Shown: positions 40,816 through 53,000 of the stretch, piece after piece | Position numbering within the stretch: the stretch's first letter is position 1 | Layout: each line of letters starts with the position of its first letter | Origin: Lingula anatina | Lineage: Eukaryota; Brachiopoda; Lingulata; Lingulida; Lingulidae | Length of the DNA stretch: 64,000 nucleotides | Direction of reading: 5' to 3' | Assembly (NCBI RefSeq): GCF_001039355.2 | Contig: NW_019774803.1 | Location: 208,701-272,700 of the forward strand | The notes under the pieces: generated by a model | What the model was told of the DNA's origin: nothing | Seen by the model: only the letters and a program-made list of their open reading frames with translations | Database searches by the model: none | Translations under genes and position numbers: made by a program

Positions 40816-42886
40816 AAATACCCGCATGGAATTTGTGTTTAGTTTGAGTTTTGGTATTGTCAAATGCTATATAATCACTCCTGAGTCACCTACCTGCATC
40901 CCATGGATGCAATTTTCACTGGTCTCTTAAGTAGAAATAAATAAACCTTTTTTACTCAGTTGAATTGGGAGAAATACTGTCAACAACTTTGACCATATAT
41001 TTTTCAGAGAAGTCTTTTGTCACAGTAAAACCAATTTTCAAGCCTGGCTTGCAATTTAGGATGGCTTGCTTTTTAATGGGTTGTTGATGGACTATTTTTT
41101 ACATTTTATTATTTTAAATGGGGAATATGGAAACAAGTCCTCATGCCTGTATTTTGCGCAACTTGTATGAATGTTTGAAGTAGCATTGAAAATCTTTCAA
41201 AAAGGTAGTTGTTTTTAATTGTGGTATTGTGATTTCAGTTTGAAGATATTCTAATCTGGTAAATTGTTTCAGTTTGAAAAGGGAAAAATAGAAATATCAA
41301 AAAGTGGCACTGACAACAACCTGCCACCCCCCCCCACCCCCCACTAAAAGGAAAAAAGTTTAGTTATTGATAATGCCAGCAAAAAATCTGTGTCAGAGTT
41401 TGTAATTCTTTTACATTAAATCTTCATCCAACAGTTTTCTTTGCAAGTAAAGAAAATATACCAGTATCCCCCTTTTGTCATCATAATTATCCTTTTGTAG
41501 TGGTTTGAGGACATCTTTGTTTCCAAGATGGCGGTGGTCGGGTTTTTATGATACCAAAATGCTACCAGCAGTTTGTAAATCTGGAAGAGGTTAAAGCTGA
41601 GGAGAAAAGAGAAATGGGAACAAGTGCTCTGGAGTGTTATCAGACATACTGACTAGTTGATCCTGCTTGTCTTTATTGATAAGTTGTGAAAGAAATATTA
41701 CAATGAAAAAAAATATGCACATACATGTACACTGTATACTTTAAATGCACATATCACCTTGTCTGCTGTTTTGCAGTCATGAAGCTCTACCTCATCTTTT
41801 ATCAGTGTTTTGATACAAATATGCATCCATCAAACATTAATATGCGCTAGTATAAACTTGTATCCAGCCTAGACCCAATCAATCTCAATACTCGTCAGAT
41901 GTCTAATATTTCATTACAGATTTATGAAAAATGATCTGTATTGTAGATTCATTTGACCCAAAACATGTGATAGCATGAATTGAACTTTATTTGCACAGAA
42001 AAACACCATTATTAAAGTATCACATAGTAAAATTTTATGGAATAGTGAGGCATAAGATGTTTAGCACCCCCTCAAGATAATAAATAAATAAATAGATAAA
42101 TAAATAAATAAATAAATTCAGAAATAGAAAAAAAAATGAATTTTAGCTCCCACTGTCTAGTCAGTTTATGAAGAACATTATTTTATGTTCTTCTCTTGCT
42201 CACATTGATATCATCAAAAAAAGGATATTTGAAATTGAATGAAATAAAATACCTACCTTCATTTTTCCACAAATTGTACCAATTCTCCTAAGAAAGATTA
42301 AGCTCACCCCTCCCCCTTCAGGTTAAAAAAACATTTTAGGACTCACTGTTGGCCCCAGTAGCATAAGTTCACAGCATTTAAAAAGAAAGGGTACATATTT
42401 ATTGTGGGATCAAGTTAAGGGACGTAAAAAGATTTGTGTACCTTTTCAGAAATGGATGTTATTTTAGCCAGTTTGATGTTGATGACAAGAATAAAAGAAC
42501 TAGATGGAGAAAATGGGTACACATATTTTTGTGGTTTGAAAGCAAGAAAAGATTTCTTTCAGAAGAGATACAGAAAAGGAGTAAGTATTTATGTATATAT
42601 AAATACCAGCATGTGGACTTGTATTTCAGATGAGAATGATTAAAAGGACTAATCTTTGAAAATCATTCAAAAGAGTAGCATAGGTAGTGAGCATTAACGA
42701 TTCCATCTATCATCGTAAAATGCAAATTCAGGGAATGGAGAGGCTTGTTCAATTGAAAAACTCTTTTTATGATGATATCTTTTTGCTTCTGATTTTGGTT
42801 CGCAAGCCAAGAGATGACCATTTTTTTAACTGTCTCATATCTTGAATTTTAAAGGTTTGCTTCAAGTGTGCACTGTAATGTGCAAT

Positions 42887-43078
42887 TCTGGTACACTAAC
42901 CAGTAGAAAAATTTTTAACGTGATAAGAGTGACTGTGTGGCTTTTGCCTAAGTGCACAGCAATGGGACAAAAGTTCTTGTGCACTAAAAACCAGTTGAAA
43001 GATTTGTTTACATGATAAGAATTAATGACTGAATGGTTCTTGCCTATGTGCAGCACAGCAATGGGACAAAAGTTACTG
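42887..43078 (+). repeat. Two tandem units of about 95 bp
   Basis: Both units run cactaa..accagt, then gataaga, ttgccta.gtgca and end agcaatgggacaaaagtt.ct. Confidence 0.85.
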
Positions 43079-44536
43079 ACCCTTTGAGACACCATTCATT
43101 GGTGCCATAGCACTTGTTTAGCTACTGAACAGAAGTATACAGTCTTTTCTGTTGCAGAATTTTGTAACACCCTGTGACAGTACCCTCATGTCTGTATTTG
43201 TCTACCAGTTAGCTGTAGCAAGCGGGATGTCAGCATTAAGAGTTCTTAAAATGAACAGATCGGTTGTTGAGTGTCAGGGCAAAATTGCTTGTAAACATAG
43301 TAGAAACCAACAGTCACAAATGCGCGCATAATCTTAACAGTCTTATTGCGGAATATTTGCTACTACCCTTGCTCTACAATCACAGCAACTTGGAAACTGA
43401 CAAATTCTATGAAGGTAATATAATTTTGGCATCCACTGTACCAGAGTAGTGACAGTAGTGAATCAACCTCTTTCAGATGCGGGTTGGAGTTTTGACATGC
43501 TGAATTTTATCACCTGAGCATTGAGCAAGCTATTGAGGAAAACAGGGCTTTGGTAGTTTCTGGTCAAACAAAAAATTAAAAATTCACCCCATAATTAACT
43601 ATGATTTAGTATAGCAGAAAACATTCCAGTACAGCTTAATCAGACTTGTGCATGTGAATTGCTCCATGCACGTGATGAGGAATTTCTGATTACTTCTGGT
43701 GATATGGAGGTGACTCGACGTCTGTTAAAGGGGGTAGAAATGTACCAGCATTTTCTGCTTTAAGATGAAACAAACATATTACTAGCTAAGCGTCAACAAA
43801 AGAGAGAGAGCTTAGTTTTGCCAGGCCAGCCAGCTAGGCAACTAACATTCTGAACAGAAAATTGCTGGTGCCTCAAACTCAATTGATTTGCTTCTGATAA
43901 GCAAATTGCAGGAGAAGGAATCCAGACTTAGAAAAATAAGTGTTGGAGGACATGGTTTGAGTACAAAATAGTGAAACAAGAAAAACAAACCTCCAATACA
44001 GCTTGGAAATGATTTTCTGACAGAGCCAGAGTTGGAGAAAAGAAAGACGCAGATAAAAAAACAATCTGAAAGAGGATACGAAGGATAAGAAATTGATAGT
44101 CTGTTAAATGCTGAAGACAGGGAAACAATTCTAGGTGTGAAAGAAACTAAGGACAATAATACTGTCACAAAAGAGACTTTGATAACTTGTCTTTTAGGAA
44201 AAAAGACAAGGAAAGAGCAAAGATTGGAAATAGATATAAATGCATTCCCATGGGAAAAAAATTAAGAAATGGCAACAACTCAACCACGTAGGTTCTTGCA
44301 TGAGTCTATGAATGCTGAATTTGATAGAAAACTTAATTAAAATTAATTGTGGTTTAGTGGGTCACAAATGCATGTAACAATATTTTTTTTCAGGATGAAA
44401 TGATCTGTTTTGCCTGCAGATAATCACCTTGAAATTAAAGCATAAAATGTTTTGATGGATAAACAGTTTTTCATTGTCTTAAGATATTTTGTATGTGACG
44501 AGCAAAAATTGAAATGGCTTTCCTTTATCTTTTCAG

Positions 44537-44656
44537 ATTACCGTGAATCTGACATGCCCGATTCCCCTGAGTCAAAGCCTCTAACACAACCGTCGCCTCC
44601 AGGTAATCTCATGGCCATACCACCAAGGTCACTCTCCACTGGAAGCACCATGTCTG
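44537..44656 (+). CDS. CBFA2T: CBFA2T body exon 1 (MPDSP motif, S/P-rich)
   Basis: The acceptor is ctttatcttttcag, ending at 44536; the donor is ctg|gtaaga at 44657. The first two bases complete a split codon. It encodes [14 protein letters not shown] and a proline/serine stretch ending TGSTMS plus the first base of Gly. MPDSP is the conserved internal start of the family (ATG 44554-44556). The end of this exon and its donor are imperfectly repeated in the following intron near 44758, where the donor GT is lost. Confidence 0.93.
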
Positions 44657-47600
44657 GTAAGAACTTAACCTCAGTCTGGAAGGCAGGAATTGGGAATTTT
44701 CTTCCTTTTTGAGGGTTATTTCCTTTTTTATTTGAATGAAAGTTGTAAAGAATCTATGGGAGCACCATCTCTGGGAAGAAGTGCTGTCTGAATGGCTGGG
44801 ATGGCATTTTTTTTTCCTTTTTGAGCGTTACTTCCTTTTTCATTTCAATAGTGTAGTTATGATGGGAATTTTCTTCCTTTTTGAGCCTTTTTTTTTCATT
44901 ATTTGAATAAAAATTAGTATGGTTGGCTGGATTTTGTTAGATATTCAAAAAAAGGGGGATGTCAGGAATGTTGTGAAGGGAAACAGGGTTTATTCCTATG
45001 TTTGCATAGCAAACAGTTTATTTATCATGTTAATTTGTCTGTATTTGATTGTTTGTTTGTTTAACTAAAAAATATAATGAGAGAAAGTTCTGTACTCACT
45101 AGATAAAGAAAAAAAGACCCATTTTTTTTTGGAAAAAAAGTATTTTGGTCAAAAATAGATATAAAACCTTAACTCTGTGATAATTTAGGATATCAACCAT
45201 AAATAAGTTTTTTATGACATTGTATTTTCTAAACCGTGAAATAATATGCAGATAATTGTTGTAGACATAATTACAATCATGGACAAAATCCTGTTGGTTT
45301 GCCCACATCAGTTCTCAATTTCATTTTTTTCTACAATTGTGTTGGAAAAAATTTACACACATTACTACATGTGCTTTGGCTTTTGTGCACTTTCAGCAAA
45401 AGAAAAAACTCTGATAATTTGAATCTGATGGTATTTTACTACAAAATTTAGTAATAATGTTTGACATTATCCCAATTTACCAGTCTGCAAAGATGATATC
45501 AAAGTGTAGGGGATTTTTTGAAATCTGTAAAGCAATAATGTTATATGATAGGTTTGCATCGGTTTACTTCAAAATCCCATGTTGGAACATTTAAATTGCA
45601 AACACTGGAGAAAGTGAATAAAATTTAAAATTAAAGACAATATATTAGCTTTGGAATGAACAAAATGATAAAAAAAATATTGAAAGCTTATTATTGCAGT
45701 CCTAATTAAATGAAAGTGGTGACATTTATATACTCCTGTAAGGATAAAATAATGTGATAGTAAGTTTCATACTTTTTCTATCAGCTAAAGAACAAGAGAA
45801 ATATATCAGTACTTTCAACAATATATTTTTATGATTAAATTTGGGGTAGTTTTTTGTCTGAGATTAAAGTTGTGAAAAAATCAAGACTGAAATATCTCTG
45901 TACAATCATAGATACATGTTCTTTAAAATTCACTCAAAAGGAGAAAAGTAATGATTCTTTTAAAAAAGAAAACAAAGAAAAAACATATTTTTCATTGTAT
46001 AAGAATTGTTGTTTATCTTCCCATGGCTGGTTTTCCCACCATCTCTTGCAAGCTCTTTTCCATTCCAGCATTTCACAGTTGAATTGAAATGCTTTCAGGC
46101 CAAACTGAGAATACACATCCCTTGAGTTGACCGTTTGACTTAAATCTATAGATTTACTGAAATTCAATCAAAGCCAAGGTAAATAGACCATTTTCTAAAC
46201 CTTGGGTTACAAATATCATTCATGAATTATAAAGTAAAATGCTGGTTCTTTTGAATCGAGGCCCAAGTGCAGTCGAGGGAAGAGCTGCTCGCTTCCCCTA
46301 TGCGTCTTTGTAAAACTGAGTGTGAGATGAAGTGAAGCCTCCCTGCAGACGGCGGGGATAGCCAGGGAAGCGAATTTCCCTCTGTTTGGATGATATATCC
46401 TACAGTACTCATGTGTGAAAGAGAGTTAAAAAGCTAGAAAAGGTTGGATTTTGTGTGAAATATTCAAAACTGGGACAACGTCAGGGGAAGAAGAGAGTTG
46501 TGCTGTTTTTTTAAGCTTTCTCTGATCTTATCCCTGATTACAAAGTATCATATTTTCAATTTGAATTCAATTGATTATTGAGATAATGATGTAATTTATA
46601 CCAGTCTTCCTTATTTGTGAACATGCTTGATGGAGCTCTAGACATTAGGTCATCCCATTTTGGTAATCATATCTTTATCCCAGTGAAAATTATCTGAGTG
46701 AATGTCATTATCATTTGAAAGTCAGGTGTCCTATTGAAATTCTCTCCAAATAATAAACTTGCATGCATCATGCTGAAAACACTTGATGAAGCAGGTAGTT
46801 TTTTTCTTTTTCTTATTTTGTCCCCTTATCTTTTGATTTGTACACCTTGAAAATTTGAACTATCAAGAGTCCTGAAGATTTAAGTTGAGATTTCAATGCA
46901 GTGAGATGAAAATTTACCAAAAGCTTTCACATTAGACTAATTTCTGTGCCCATTAAGTTACCTCTGTTGCTGGGAAAAACAAAGATTTAAGTTACTATTT
47001 CAATGCAGTAAAGCAAAAATTTACCAAAAGCCTTGACACTGAACTAATTTCTGTGCCCATAAAGTTATTTCTGATGCTGGGAAAAACAATTTAAGTGCTA
47101 GTGCTAATGATAACTATAAAACAGTTCCACTCTTTCATCTTTAGAACAACAGCAGTAACCTTAAATTGTACTGCAGCAGCAGGTTTTGCACAGCTATAAT
47201 CCAGCATGATATGATTTTTTTATGAGAAGCCCTCAGAAATATGGAGTACCAGATGTTGCAGCTAGATGAAATGTAAACTTAACTCTGTTCCACTCCAGTT
47301 TAGACAGCATATGAAGGGATCCCAAAAACTTTTATTTTGATATTTAGAGCAGTTGTCTGATAATGGCTCTCTAATTTGTGAAATCAGCCATGTTTGGGTT
47401 TGGGTGGGTAAGGCCAAGGTCAGGTTGGGTCAAGGTCCGGTCAAGGTCAGATCAGGATTCAAAGTAAACCTGTCATCCCCTGCTATGCAATTGATCTGAA
47501 GTTCCAAAGTTAAACAATCACCACTCATTGGAGGGAAGGATTTCAGAAGGGGATATTGCAGTCGAATGTCCTTTTTGAAATTAATTTGCAACCTAAATTT

Positions 47601-49536
47601 ATGAAGTGTAAATAACCTTTCTGAATGGAGAGGAAAATTTAGAAGTAGATTGAGATATTTTTTTTATAAATAAATATTTAAATTTTAAAGTTAAAGATGT
47701 GGAAAAGGTTTGTTTATAGAAAATTAATCATTAAATATATCATCATATGAAAATGAAAGCCCACATAAACATATGATGAAACTTACGGTATATCACACAA
47801 CTGATTTTCATTTTCTAGAGGCCCTATATATTTGACATTTGGATGTAAAACATTAATGAAAGTTAAACAAATGAGCAACAGGTTACTTGTTCATGTCTTT
47901 AACATTCAATTTTCATTATCATATGATACAATGTATCAAGTTAAGCTTTTTTCTCATATTTCTTCTTATTATTGTGTATTTTATTTTTTCATTATGAGTA
48001 CTCCAAAAAGGTGCATGTGTGTATGCCAGTGTGTGTTTGCATGCATGTCCCATGAATTATCAAAGGAAACAAACTGTTTTATTTAGTGTCTGTCAGCATG
48101 AGTGTTTGCTTATAAAATATAATCTTGTATTCCTTTTGTCATTTTTGAGTGCGGCAGGATGGTAAAATTTTCCATTTTGTTTTAATAGGGCATCAGATAG
48201 TGTGTCAAAAGAGAAAATCTTTAGCTTCAGTGACAGCCAGTTTTACCTTATTATTCCTGGTTAGAATTCATATTGTTCAAGTTGCTTTAGGAACCATTCC
48301 CAGACCCTATCGTACATACTTTGGATCAATCTATCTCCAAGGGGATTCTGGCAAAATTGCAATCAACTTAAGCAGCTTAGATGTCCGTCACACCTACTGA
48401 AGCTGCTAGGGGGTAATTAGTTATCATTAAGCAGCTTCAGTAGGCATGCCAGACATCTAAGCTGCTTAAGCTGAAACCAATTTAGTAAGACACCCCTTGG
48501 AGATGGATCGATCCTGTTAGTATGGGAACCCAGTTTAAATTTATTTATTCTTATAAAGCAAAATATTTTTTCCATCTTTGAAGGCATGAATGGCAGTCAC
48601 TCCCCACACAGTAGCACCAATGGCCGCACGCCATCACCACCATCTATGGGAAATTCAACCTCCTCGCAGCAGCTGCCACCAGCCTGTGGCGCTCGACAAC
48701 TCAGCAAACTGAAAAGATTTCTGACGACCTTGCAGCAGTTTGGCTCTGATATATCACCAGAAATCGGGGAACGTGTACGAAGCCTCGTACTGGCACTTGT
48801 TGTAAGTTATGATATAGGGGTTTCAGTTCATTCAAAGTATATGTATGATTTATGAGAGAAAACAAAAAGAACTGTAGAAATAAAAGGTATAAGTCTACTC
48901 AGAGAAATGAAATATTTAGCATTTATATGCAAAATAACTAAGGTGTATTGAAATATATTAATACATGTGTAAATCAAGATACTGTGTTTTCTAAAAAAAG
49001 TCTTTTGCGAAGAATCACCAACAAAAATGCTTGTTTGAAGTGCATCGGAGTCTCAGTTTCTTTCAATGAAATACTTCTTACAATCAAATAAAAAAAATTG
49101 AATTTTATACGTAAAAAATTAATTGACTTCTCAATACAATTTTATTACATTTCAGAATAATCATCTTTCTATTGAAGAATTCCACAGCAAATTGCAGGAA
49201 GCTACCAATTTTCCTCTCAGGCCTTTTGTCATCCCATTTCTAAAGGTAACCGTGGATGCTGGTCTGAAATAAGATTTTTTTTTTCTGCTTTGATACACAC
49301 ACTTCATTTTATCCTTGCTCTCTTTAAGGTGTCATAGGTCACATGATAGCAGTTTTCAGATTTGAAACTAAGATTTGACTTTCCTGTTTTACAAATGATC
49401 TGATGCACATACTGTAAATGTAAATAAAATTGGTTCATATCAGACCCTGGGCCCAAGAAGTGACAGCAAAAGTATTATTTCTTGTGGTTTAAAACGAATA
49501 CACCCAATTAAGAATTTACTTTGTTATAACCCACAC

Positions 49537-49588
<52 letters not shown>

Positions 49589-50044
49589 TTACATCTCTCA
49601 TAAGGAAGTTTTCAAGAAAACATTGTTTAGATATATTGTTGGTGAAAGCAGGAGACATAATTCTCTGTATTTCTTCATATGGCAAGCAGAATATTTATCT
49701 ATCCTTCACTTGTGACTTTGATGTATTCTTTATTCAGGCAAATTTGCCCCTGCTACAGCGTGAACTCCTTCACTGTGCCCGCATGGCAAAACAAACCCCG
49801 CAGCAATACCTGGCACACAACGAACACATTCTGTTCGACCCAACACACTCGCCTCTGGAGCCCCAGGACATGCTGGGACCTGAGATTAATGAGAATGGCA
49901 AACGGCGGCTGTCCCCTGATGGGTAAGGGGATTTTATGTAATTCCAATACACTGTATGTTATTCAGAGTGTATGCACAAAATTTTACCAAAAACCAACCG
50001 TAAAAGACTGGTTCAAAGCAGTATCTGTTGTTAAGTCATTAGAA

Positions 50045-50099
<55 letters not shown>

Positions 50100-53000
50100 A
50101 GTAGTTTTCTTGCAAATATATAAGGAAACTTTATTGATTTTAACAAAATTTTGTTTTATTACATTTAAGATTTGAAGATTTGATTTTGTTAAATTATTAG
50201 TTGGGTGTAAAGTTTTCTTGTAAGAAGGGAGGACATATTCATTTAAAGAAAAATATGATTTTCTTTATATCTAAAATTTGTTGTTTTGAATTTGTTCTCC
50301 TCAAATTACTTCAGGCAATCAGATTCTCTTTTCTCATTTTCAGTTCCAAAGAAAATGGCTGCACGCCTAGTCCCGAGGGTTACCCTCCTGCCAAACATCC
50401 CAGGTCCATCAGTCCTGCCAGTAATACCAGCCGCGTCAGCCCGCAGAGCACACTCAGCATCAACACAAATGGGCCAATCCGATTGGATGATTTAAGAGAA
50501 ATGAGGGAACGGGAGGAGCGTGAAAGGTTACAGCGGGAAAGGGAGCTTCAGATGAGATTACAAGATAGAGAAAGACATTTAAGTGGTTATGGTGAGTCTA
50601 ACATAATTATTTCATAACCTTTTAGATGTCAGTATTTTGTCTTTTTTTGTGTATTTTTCAGGGTTGTTTCTATTTTACTTAACACATTGGTAGATTTGAA
50701 TTGCCAAAGTGTGTCTTTTTATGAATGAATATTACCTTTCATAGCTTTATGTACTTGTTAATTTTTATTTTAAAAAAATGTGTGTTTTAAATAGTCACAA
50801 TTTACCACACAGGTCAAATTTGGGCTTAAATTTTCTTCATTTTACTTGAACTACCCTAACTTGTTTTGTGAATTTAAATATATATTTTGTGCATTTCAGC
50901 ATTTCAGAGACCAGAGGCGTACATGGATCATATAGACCGTATTGATGATGACTGGAAACACATTGATAATGTGAGCATATAATTTGACTTCATTATATGA
51001 TTTTTAAAACATATATAAAATTTCAAATATAGTTATTTTATTACCTAGCTTATATTTCAAAATGTGTGGCAGACTTGGTTTGTATCTCAGCTGGCCATTT
51101 AATTTTGATTTTGAACCATTGGAAAACAGTTTGTATACCATTTCCCATCAAATGATGTCATTGGGATTACTAACCATAAAAAGCCAATCTAATCCCTAAG
51201 TTGCCCAGCCCAGTGCCTAGTATAAAGTGACAAAAACAACTGCTCTGCTATACTGATACTTCCACGCGGGTAGTTTTAGAATAAAGCACCCAGTTGTGTC
51301 ATATGACAAACTTAAAACCAATAAAGTTACTATTGATGTTACTATATATACAGTGTATGATGCAATATGGCTTCAGGTAAAAGCTTAAAATTTTCTACTC
51401 GACTGATTTAGGGAGTTGAAATGGAATTGAAGTTACCATCGCGCTACAATTAACACAGTAATATGAGCCACCAGTAAATATAGCTAAACCATGGGAAACG
51501 TATGTGTAATTATGCAAAACACCAGCATCTTTCTGCTGAATGATTGAATACACACTATGGAGTCTAGCATAGTATGGGGCTAGAGCCCGTATGCCAACTC
51601 ATGTTTGAATTGTATAGGTAAAGCCCTGTTCACACAAACTACAACCTGGATTAGTTCTGCCCTGTATTGGTCGCATTCTCACCAGTTTATTTTTTACTCA
51701 GCCTAATTCTCTCTTTTTTTTTTTTTTTTTGCAGTCTATTTTGTGAAAAAGTACCCTTTTGTTTACAACTGAAAATGATGGAATCTGATAAAGGGACATG
51801 TTGAAATGAGTGAAGTGCTTGAAATTTTTGAGTGATTACGGTATACAAATGAATTTGCAAGTTTTGTAGACTTATGTACTACTTCCTACCTGCATTTTTT
51901 TTTTNATTTTAACAAAATTTTGTTTTATTACATTTAAGATTTGAAGATTTGATTTTGTTAAATTATTAGTTGGGTGTAAAGTTTTCTTGTAAGAAGGGAG
52001 GACATATTCATTTAAAGAAAAATATGATTTTCTTTATATCTAAAATTTGTTGTTTTGAATTTGTTCTCCTCAAATTACTTCAGGCAATCAGATTCTCTTT
52101 TCTCATTTTCAGTTCCAAAGAAAATGGCTGCACGCCTAGTCCCGAGGGTTACCCTCCTGCCAAACATCCTAGGTCCATCAGTCCTGCCAGTAATACCAGC
52201 CGCGTCAGCCCGCAGAGCACACTCAGCATCAACACAAATGGGCCAATCCGATTGGATGATTTAAGAGAAATGAGGGAACGGGAGGAGCGTGAAAGGTTAC
52301 AGCGGGAAAGGGAGCTTCAGATGAGATTACAAGATAGAGAAAGACATTTAAGTGGTTATGGTGAGTCTAACATAATTATTTCATAACCTTTTAGATGTCA
52401 GTATTTTGTCTTTTTTTGTGTATTTTTCAGGGTTGTTTCTATTTTACTTAACACATTGGTAGATTTGAATTGCCAAAGTGTGTCTTTTTATGAATGAATA
52501 TTACCTTTCATAGCTTTATGTACTTGTTAATTTTTATTTTAAAAAAATGTGTGTTTTAAATAGTCACAATTTACCACACAGGTCAAATTTGGGCTTAAAT
52601 TTTCTTCATTTTACTTGAACTACCCTAACTTGTTTTGTGAATTTAAATATATATTTTGTGCATTTCAGCATTTCAGAGACCAGAGGCGTACATGGATCAT
52701 ATAGACCGTATTGATGATGACTGGAAACACATTGATAATGTGAGCATATAATTTGACTTCATTATATGATTTTTAAAACATATATAAAATTTCAAATATA
52801 GTTATTTTATTACCTAGCTTATATTTCAAAATGTGTGGCAGACTTGGTTTGTATCTCAGCTGGCCATTTAATTTTGATTTTGAACCATTGGAAAACAGTT
52901 TGTATACCATTTCCCATCAAATGATGTCATTGGGATTACTAACCATAAAAAGCCAATCTAATCCCTAAGTTGCCCAGCCCAGTGCCTAGTATAAAGTGAC

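Noticed and set aside
44452-44712. 86-aa open frame over body exon 1
   Set aside because: It includes intron on both sides; only 44537-44656 shows family similarity and splice borders.
50201-50617. 138-aa open frame beginning before exon 5 (and its twin at 51970)
   Set aside because: It is exon 5 read through the upstream intron; the first 48 residues are translated intron ahead of a good acceptor at 50343.
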